Origin: Shinella sp. H4-D48
GTDB lineage: Bacteria; Pseudomonadota; Alphaproteobacteria; Rhizobiales; Rhizobiaceae
Assembly (NCBI RefSeq): GCF_022637395.1
Contig: NZ_CP093337.1
Location: 666,001 to 730,000, forward strand
DNA: 64,000 nt
Direction: 5' to 3'
Each line of letters opens with the position of its first letter. Position 1 is the stretch's first letter. Of this stretch, positions 58,697 to 64,000 are shown one piece after another. The notes below the pieces were generated by a model that had not been told where the DNA came from, made no database searches, and saw only the letters and a list, made by a program, of their open reading frames with translations. The position numbers and the translations under genes were made by a program.

Positions 58697-59182
58697 TTGG
58701 AAGCCGTGAGAACCAAGAGCCAACGCCCGTTTTTCCCGAAAGCCAGCGGCCTTCTGCAGGCCGGTCTTTTTCTCGCATCGGCTTTCTTTGCCCTTTCCGT
58801 TCCCGATGCCGCAAAGGCGGAGTTCCGTGTCTGTAACGGAACCCAGAACCTTGTGGGCGTCGCTATAGGCTATCGCGCCAAGGAGGGCTGGATCAGCGAA
58901 GGCTGGTGGCAGGTGCCCGCCACGACCTGCGCGACGCTGATCGAGGGCGAGCTGCAATCGCGCTACTATTATCTCTATGCCGAAGACGCCGCCCGAGGCG
59001 GCCGCTGGACCGGTGACGTCAACATGTGCGTCGCCGAAAACGAGTTCAAGGTCACCGGTGTCGAAGACTGCTTCGCACGCGGGTTCCAGCGCATGGGCTT
59101 CAAGGAATATGACACGGGGCGGCAGGGAAGCTGGATGGTACAGCTTTCCGATACGCCCGGCACGCAGGAAAGCCAGAACTGA
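58697..59182 (+). CDS. DUF1036 exported protein
   Basis: About 161 residues with a signal peptide (hydrophobic core ASGLLQAGLFLASAFFAL, cleavage near AAKAEF) and a DUF1036 domain. Four cysteines (FRVCNGT, TTCATL, VNMCVAE, EDCFARG) probably form two disulfides in the periplasm. A TTG at 58697 has CGGAG five bases before it; an ATG at 58649 is in frame but has no ribosome site and gives a 35-residue positively charged leader. The stop shares its last base with the pyk start (TGATG), so the two are translationally coupled. Function unknown. Confidence 0.8.
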   Translation: MEAVRTKSQRPFFPKASGLLQAGLFLASAFFALSVPDAAKAEFRVCNGTQNLVGVAIGYRAKEGWISEGWWQVPATTCATLIEGELQSRYYYLYAEDAARGGRWTGDVNMCVAENEFKVTGVEDCFARGFQRMGFKEYDTGRQGSWMVQLSDTPGTQESQN

Positions 59183-60621
59183 TGAGACGGAACAGAAAAG
59201 TCAAAATCCTCGCCACGCTCGGACCCGCATCGGCTGAAGAGCAGATGATCCAGAAGCTGCACGAGGCGGGAGCAGACCTGTTCCGCATCAACATGAGCCA
59301 TGCCAGCCATGATCTCATGCGCACGCTGATCAGCCGCATCCGCGCCGTCGAAGCCCGCTGTGGCCGCCCGATCGGCATTCTCGCCGACCTTCAGGGCCCC
59401 AAGCTGCGCGTCGGGAAGTTTGCCAATGGGTCGGAAGAGCTCACGCCCGGCCAGACCTTCACGCTCGACAATCGCGACGAGCCGGGTGACAACACCCGCG
59501 TTTTCCTGCCGCATCCGGAAATCCTTGAGTCCGTCAAGGCCGGCGACCGGCTCCTCATCGACGACGGCAAGCTGCATCTTCGCGCCGAAAGCGCCGACGG
59601 CAAGGCGATCGTCTGTACCGTCGTATCAGGCACCAAGATTTCCGACCGCAAGGGCGTCAGCCTGCCCGACACGCTGCTCGGCGTCGGCGCACTCACGGAG
59701 AAGGATCGCGTCGACCTCGACGCCGTTTTGGCAACCGGTAGCGTCGACTGGGTCGCGCTTTCGTTCATCCAGCGCCCGGAAGACCTCGTGGAAGTGCGCA
59801 AAATCGCGCGCGGCCGCGTCGGCCTGATGTCCAAGATCGAAAAGCCGCAGGCTGTCGAACGCATCGATGAAATCATCGAGCTTTCCGACGCGTTGATGGT
59901 GGCGCGCGGTGACCTCGGCGTGGAAATGCCGCTCGAAGCCGTTCCCGGCATCCAGAAGCAGCTCATCCGCGCCTGCCGCCGCGCCGGCAAGCCGGTCGTC
60001 GTCGCGACCCAGATGCTGGAATCGATGATCTCCGCGCCGGTCCCGACCCGCGCCGAAGTGTCCGACGTCGCGACTGCGGTGTTCGAAGGTGCGGATGCCG
60101 TGATGCTCTCGGCCGAATCCGCCTCCGGCGCTTATCCGATCGAAGCCGTATCCACCATGGCGTCCATCGCCAGCACGGTCGAGCGCGATCCGCACTATCC
60201 CGGCATCATCTACGCGCAGCGTTCGACGCCGGAAGCCACGGGTGCCGATGCTATCTCGCTTGCTGCCCGCCAGATCGCCGAGACTCTGCAGCTGTCGGCC
60301 ATCGTCTGCTACACCTCGTCGGGTACGACGGGATTGCGTGCCGCCCGCGAGCGGCCCGAAGTTCCGGTTCTGGCGCTTTCACCGGTCATCGAGACGGCTC
60401 GCCGTCTTTCGGTCGTGTGGGGCCTGCACTGCGTCGTCACGGGCGATGCGGAAGACCTCGACGACATGGTGAACCGCGCCTGCCGCATTGTTGTTGCTGA
60501 AGAATTCGGCAAGCCGGGCGACCGCATCATCATCTCGGCCGGCGTTCCGCTTCGCACGCCGGGCGCCACAAACATGCTGCGCATCGCCTATATCGGAGCT
60601 GACGGCGTCAGCGGCGTCTGA
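59182..60621 (+). CDS. pyk: Pyruvate kinase
   Basis: A 479-residue glycolytic enzyme that transfers phosphate from phosphoenolpyruvate to ADP. Family blocks are KVKILATLGPAS, FRINMSHASHDL, the catalytic-site MSKIEKPQAVERIDEII, MVARGDLGVEMP, QMLESM and GADAVMLSAESASGAYP; the C-terminal allosteric domain is present. It starts on the stop of the DUF1036 gene. Convergent with a hydrolase gene eight bases after its stop. A perfect 12-bp hairpin 28 bases later, inside that gene, may help end its transcript. Confidence 0.96.
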   Translation: MRRNRKVKILATLGPASAEEQMIQKLHEAGADLFRINMSHASHDLMRTLISRIRAVEARCGRPIGILADLQGPKLRVGKFANGSEELTPGQTFTLDNRDEPGDNTRVFLPHPEILESVKAGDRLLIDDGKLHLRAESADGKAIVCTVVSGTKISDRKGVSLPDTLLGVGALTEKDRVDLDAVLATGSVDWVALSFIQRPEDLVEVRKIARGRVGLMSKIEKPQAVERIDEIIELSDALMVARGDLGVEMPLEAVPGIQKQLIRACRRAGKPVVVATQMLESMISAPVPTRAEVSDVATAVFEGADAVMLSAESASGAYPIEAVSTMASIASTVERDPHYPGIIYAQRSTPEATGADAISLAARQIAETLQLSAIVCYTSSGTTGLRAARERPEVPVLALSPVIETARRLSVVWGLHCVVTGDAEDLDDMVNRACRIVVAEEFGKPGDRIIISAGVPLRTPGATNMLRIAYIGADGVSGV

Positions 60622-60629
60622 GCGGCGCG

Positions 60630-61637
60630 CTATTTGGTATTTTGCTTTGCAAGGCGGGCCTCGGCCCGCCTTGCTGATTCCTGGAGGTCGCGATCGCGAC
60701 CGGCGATCTTTTCGATGGCCTCGACGGCGAGATCGGTCACGACATAATCCGGCTTATGACCGAGGTTGCGGATCCAGACGAGTTCCGATCCGGCAATGTC
60801 GCGCGCCAGCCCGCGGGAATGGATTTCCTCATAGACGACGCCATCCGAATCGCCGGTGACGATGACCGTCGGCGTGCGGATTTCCCGATAGCGCGGTTGC
60901 ACGCGGCGGACATATGCGAGCAGGTTGGCAACGTCGATTGCATTGTTGCGGAACGTCGTCGGGCGCAGCACCAGGGCAGGGGCCGTTGCGTCGACATAGT
61001 CCTGCGGTCGCGGGTTCGGTTCGAAGACCGAACGCGTGCCGCTTTCTATGCGCGTAAGGCCGGCGGGCATCGCAACGATATGGCTGAACAGCCAGCCAAC
61101 CACCGGCATCTTCGCAAGGTTATAGTACCAGTCGACACCGCCCGGCCAGGGATGGGTCGCGGGCGCGAGGAAAAGAAGGCCGGCCGTTTTCTCCGGATGT
61201 TCGAGGGCAAAGCTGGCCGCGATGGCTCCGCCGAAGGAGTGGCCAACGATGATTGCGCGCGCCATGCCCCGCGCCTCCATCAGGCGCGCAATAGCGCGGG
61301 CCTGCCCGTCGGGCCGCGCATTTTCCGGGCCGCCAGGGTCGGAATAGCCATGACCGGGCCGGTCGAGGAAAAGCAGATCGGCCCGGCCCTCCAGCGCTGG
61401 AAGAAAGGCGTGCATGGGGTCGCGCAGATTGCCACTTGCGCCGTGGATGAAGACGATTGGCGGCAGGTCTGCCTCTTCACCGGCGGGCACGAACACGCTG
61501 TTCATGCGCATGCCGCCGATATCGATGAGTTCGCCGATATTGTCGTATCGTCGCTCGATCGACTGCGTCTGCCATGCACTGAAGAGAAAGCCGACAAGCG
61601 CGAGAGCAAAGGGGACGGCGAGGAGGGCTGTCAGCAT
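60630..61637 (-). CDS. Membrane-anchored alpha/beta hydrolase
   Basis: A 335-residue serine-hydrolase-like protein with an N-terminal membrane anchor (about 3-22, LTALLAVPFALALVGFLF). The nucleophile elbow is VGHSFGG (Ser134), the oxyanion-hole region is IHGASGN, the acid is likely Asp in TGDSDGVV and the base His in LGHKPDY. Substrate unknown; similar proteins hydrolyse esters or haloalkanes, and nothing here decides. Its last codons contain a perfect 12-bp inverted repeat. Confidence 0.85.
   Translation of the reverse strand: MLTALLAVPFALALVGFLFSAWQTQSIERRYDNIGELIDIGGMRMNSVFVPAGEEADLPPIVFIHGASGNLRDPMHAFLPALEGRADLLFLDRPGHGYSDPGGPENARPDGQARAIARLMEARGMARAIIVGHSFGGAIAASFALEHPEKTAGLLFLAPATHPWPGGVDWYYNLAKMPVVGWLFSHIVAMPAGLTRIESGTRSVFEPNPRPQDYVDATAPALVLRPTTFRNNAIDVANLLAYVRRVQPRYREIRTPTVIVTGDSDGVVYEEIHSRGLARDIAGSELVWIRNLGHKPDYVVTDLAVEAIEKIAGRDRDLQESARRAEARLAKQNTK
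60649..60674. terminator. Perfect 12-bp inverted repeat, candidate pyk terminator
   Basis: GCAAGGCGGGCC (60649-60660) and GGCCCGCCTTGC (60663-60674) are exact reverse complements with two bases between. It lies 28 bases after the pyk stop and inside the 3' end of the convergent hydrolase gene. No T-tract follows on the plus strand. Confidence 0.45.
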
Positions 61638-61723
61638 GGAGGCCGGGCTGCATGGAGAAGTGAGGGCTGCTGTAAGGCTACAGCCTGTTTACGACGACGG
61701 AGCCTTGGCGGATCACCTGCGGA

Positions 61724-62344
61724 TCACGTCCTCTGTCCGGTCAGTTTTTCGGCGAGTTCCCCAAGGGCCTTCTGTGCCTGCCGCTCGGTCGGGTAGACCA
61801 GAAGGAAGCGCTCCCAGGCCTTCAGTGCCATCTCGTCCCGCCCTGTCTGGGTCATGATGCCCGCCATGCCCGCGAGTGCGCCAAAGTGGCGGGGCTCGAG
61901 CCGCAGGACCTGGTTGATGTCGGACATCGACTTGCGATAGTTGCCCATCTTGAAATGCAGCGTGGCGCGCCGGTTCCAGCCTTCTGCATAGTCGGGCTTC
62001 AGGCGAATCGCCTCATCGAGGAAATCGAGTGCGGCGGCGTTCCGGTTCTCTTCGACGGCTTTGTCCGACTGCTGGATGAGAAAGTTGATGGTGGCGCTGC
62101 CGGAATCCTGCCATTCGCGTCGGATCTGGTTGGCAATGCCCTTCGCCTTGTCAGGATCGCCCTCGCGTTTCAACTCGCCGAAAAGCTTGTCCAGACGCTG
62201 CGTCTGGGTCGTGAAGGCACTGCTGGACGACGGATCGACAGAGGCCTTGTCGGCCTGCTGTGCCAGTGCCGCTGCCGGAGCAGTACCGGCGAGGGCGAAA
62301 GAAAGCAGCAATACGGACAACGAGAAAAAGCGCATGGCGGTCAT
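61724..62344 (-). CDS. Exported TPR-repeat protein
   Basis: About 206 residues: a signal peptide (MTAMRFFSLSVLLLSFALAGTAPAAALA, cleavage near residue 28), then three tetratricopeptide-like units at about 95-190, for example NAAALDFLDEAIRLKPDYAEGWNRRATLHFKMGNYRKS. Likely a periplasmic scaffold; partners unknown. ATG 62344 and ATG 62335 are both possible; GGCGG lies before the first. A longer start at 62488 would run into rpmJ. It is downstream of rpmJ on the same strand. Confidence 0.82.
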   Translation of the reverse strand: MTAMRFFSLSVLLLSFALAGTAPAAALAQQADKASVDPSSSSAFTTQTQRLDKLFGELKREGDPDKAKGIANQIRREWQDSGSATINFLIQQSDKAVEENRNAAALDFLDEAIRLKPDYAEGWNRRATLHFKMGNYRKSMSDINQVLRLEPRHFGALAGMAGIMTQTGRDEMALKAWERFLLVYPTERQAQKALGELAEKLTGQRT

Positions 62345-62417
62345 GGTAAACCGCCAGCGCGCAACTTCAAACAGTTTTTGTTCATCACTGTCCGCACGAG
62401 GGGACAGGCAGACGCGA

Positions 62418-62543
62418 TCAGCCCTGACGAGCCTTGAAGCGCGGGTTCTGCTTGTTGATGATGTAGATGCGGCCCTTGCGGCGAACAAGGCGGTTCTCGC
62501 GGTGGCGAGCCTTGAGCGACTTGAGCGAATTCTTGATCTTCAT
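62418..62543 (-). CDS. rpmJ: 50S ribosomal protein L36, cysteine-free type
   Basis: A 41-residue gene: [20 protein letters not shown] then [21 protein letters not shown]. This is the L36 form without the CxxC...CxxxH zinc site (the 'C-minus', YkgO-like type), which is the usual L36 in many Rhizobiales. It is very basic and assembles into the large subunit. No strong ribosome site is visible. It sits between purK and the TPR gene, on the same strand, after a terminator. Confidence 0.95.
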   Translation of the reverse strand: MKIKNSLKSLKARHRENRLVRRKGRIYIINKQNPRFKARQG

Positions 62544-62595
62544 TTTTCTGATCCGCGTATTGCAGGGCGATGGACTCGCCGGATTTCCTCAATCA

Positions 62596-62617
62596 AAAAC
62601 GCGCCGTTTCGGGCGCG
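62596..62617 (-). terminator. Intrinsic terminator of purEK
   Basis: CGCGCC (62600-62605) and GGCGCG (62612-62617) form the core stem, followed on the minus strand by GTTTTTG. It lies about 95 bases after the purK stop and about 50 before rpmJ. Confidence 0.75.
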
Positions 62618-62711
62618 CTTTCAGGTTGGGCAGGCATGTAACCCGTGACATTTCCGCTGTCAACCACAGGCGCCGGGTTTTCCATGCCGATCGCCGGTTT
62701 TCCAGTCTCTC

Positions 62712-63770
62712 TCAATCGAAAATCTGGGTGAAATGCCCCATCTTGCGGCCGGGACGCGCTTCCGTCTTGCCGTAGAGATGGACGAGCACGCCGGGCCGGG
62801 CGAGCCAGGCGGGAACGTCGTCGATATCGTCGCCGATGAGATTCTGCATCACGCAATCGGAGTGCCGGCGCGGGTCGCCAAGCGTGTGGCCGGAGATGGC
62901 GCGGATGTGCTGCTCGAACTGCGATATCACGCAGGCTGCTTCCGTCCAATGACCGGAATTGTGCACGCGCGGCGCGATTTCGTTGGCCACGAGGCCGCCA
63001 TCCGGCAGCACGAAGAATTCCACACCGATAACGCCGACATAGCCGAGATTGTCGAGGATGGCGCGGGCGGCTTTGCGGGCGAGATCCACCGTTGCTTCGC
63101 TGACACGGGCGGGCAGGGTGGACGTGTGGAGAATACCGTTGGTGTGAACGTTTTCCGCCGGATCGTAGCAGGCGATGGTGCCGTCGCGGTCTCGCGCGGC
63201 GATGATCGAGATCTCGCGCTCGAAGGGCACAAGGCTTTCGAGAATCAGCGGTACGCCGCCGAGCGCCTCGAAAGCGCCGTCGCGGTTTTCGGCCGGCGAG
63301 CGGAAGACGCGCTGCCCCTTGCCGTCATAACCGAGCCTTCGCGTCTTGAGCACGCCTACGCCGCCGAAACGATCGAGGGCGGCTTCGAGATCGCCCTGGC
63401 TGTCGACGGCGGCGAAATCGGCGGTGAGGATACCGCAGTCACGGATGAAGCTCTTCTCGACCAGCCGGTCCTGAGAGACTTCCAGCGCGCGCGGCGGCGG
63501 ATAGACCGGGACGGCAGCGGCCAGCGCCTGGGCGGCGGCGACGGGCACGTTCTCGAATTCGTAGGTGACGACATCGCAGACGCGGGCGAGCTCGGCAAGC
63601 GCATCGGCGTCGTCATAGGAAGCGACGATCTGGGCGTTCGCCACCTGTGCGGCTGGACAATCGGCCTGGGGTTCAAGGATGACGGTGCGCAGGTTGAGGC
63701 GCGCTGCCGCCATGGCAAGCATGCGGCCGAGCTGACCGCCTCCGATGATACCGATCGTGCGTGCGCTCAT
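62712..63770 (-). CDS. purK: N5-carboxyaminoimidazole ribonucleotide synthase
   Basis: A 352-residue ATP-grasp enzyme of de novo purine synthesis that makes N5-CAIR from AIR, bicarbonate and ATP. The start [15 protein letters not shown] is a family hallmark; the ATP-grasp core shows [54 protein letters not shown]. The ATG at 63770 overlaps the purE stop (ATGA). A start 18 codons upstream is open but lies in purE. The next step, PurE, is encoded just upstream. Confidence 0.96.
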   Translation of the reverse strand: MSARTIGIIGGGQLGRMLAMAAARLNLRTVILEPQADCPAAQVANAQIVASYDDADALAELARVCDVVTYEFENVPVAAAQALAAAVPVYPPPRALEVSQDRLVEKSFIRDCGILTADFAAVDSQGDLEAALDRFGGVGVLKTRRLGYDGKGQRVFRSPAENRDGAFEALGGVPLILESLVPFEREISIIAARDRDGTIACYDPAENVHTNGILHTSTLPARVSEATVDLARKAARAILDNLGYVGVIGVEFFVLPDGGLVANEIAPRVHNSGHWTEAACVISQFEQHIRAISGHTLGDPRRHSDCVMQNLIGDDIDDVPAWLARPGVLVHLYGKTEARPGRKMGHFTQIFD

Positions 63771-64000
63771 AGCGGGCCATCCACGGGATATTCGGCGACG
63801 GCGTTCGTCTGCGTCTCGCGCCATTCGTCGAGCCTATGGGCGAGTTCCGGGTCGTTGAGCGCCAGGACGGCGGCCGATAGGAGCGCGGCATTGACGGCGC
63901 CGGCGCGGCCGATGGCGAGCGTGCCGACGGGAATGCCGGCCGGCATCTGGACGATCGACAGCAGGCTGTCCTGACCGGAAAGTGCCTTGGACTGAACCGG
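63767..64000 (-). CDS. purE: N5-CAIR mutase, C-terminal part (cut by window edge)
   Basis: The last 77 residues of Pur[21 protein letters not shown] then [20 protein letters not shown] are characteristic of the class I mutase, ending YPVDGPL. It converts N5-CAIR to CAIR. The start lies beyond the right edge. Its stop overlaps the purK start by four bases, so the pair is co-translated. Confidence 0.96.
   Translation of the reverse strand, partial: PVQSKALSGQDSLLSIVQMPAGIPVGTLAIGRAGAVNAALLSAAVLALNDPELAHRLDEWRETQTNAVAEYPVDGPL

Overview
The window is a GC-rich, tightly packed stretch of chromosome from an alphaproteobacterium. It is most likely a member of the Rhizobiaceae (the Agrobacterium, Rhizobium, Ensifer and Shinella group). 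The evidence is the glgP-glgB-glgC-glgA-pgm order, CpdR, GapR (DUF2312), an Omp10-type lipoprotein, homospermidine synthase, an AbcR-like small RNA between an N-formylglutamate amidohydrolase gene and hisN, and a ROSE-type thermometer before hsp20. I cannot name the species. There is no phage, insertion sequence, integron or CRISPR array, and I found no frameshifted genes. Genes cut by the window edges are pgm (left) and purE (right).

Layout. 1-7.5 kb: glycogen operon on the minus strand. 7.7-9 kb: a solitary TadG-like von Willebrand protein. 9.1-15.8 kb: a three-gene operon of a transglutaminase, a fused circularly permuted ATP-grasp/alpha-E protein and a very large transglutaminase/DUF2126 protein. 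This is the least understood system here and looks like a peptide- or amide-bond-forming machine. 15.9-21.2 kb: ilvD, a regulator with two predicted winged helices coupled to a VOC protein, an altronate/galactarate-type dehydratase with a clear promoter, and a tiny lipoprotein. 21.2-24.4 kb: purine-type permease with a foldable leader, two small envelope proteins, tRNA-Val(GAC), cpdR. 24.6-29.5 kb: N-formylglutamate amidohydrolase, AbcR-like sRNA, hisN, a lipase-like hydrolase, hsp20 with RpoH-type promoter and thermometer, threonine aldolase.

29.5-36.4 kb: gltB-gltD glutamate synthase, with a long perfect inverted repeat before gltB and three hairpins between the genes. 36.4-45.3 kb: envelope and sugar-nucleotide genes (a degenerate SGNH protein, MltB-type transglycosylase, galU, a beta-barrel protein, kdsD-like isomerase, NfeD/SPFH pair) and hemH. 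45.4-51.4 kb: a 5'-nucleotidase fused to LysM, an Omp10 homologue, homospermidine synthase, and overlapping pabB/pabC-like genes. 51.5-57 kb: oligoendopeptidase F, an orphan sigma-54 response regulator and a MepK-like peptidase with a long low-complexity tail. 57-64 kb: gapR, DUF1244, a second N-formylglutamate amidohydrolase-family gene, DUF1036-pyk, a hydrolase, a TPR protein, a cysteine-free L36 gene and purE-purK.

Many starts were moved downstream of the longest possible start because a Shine-Dalgarno sequence or the family N-terminus points there. Promoter, operator and leader calls come from eye-matching only.
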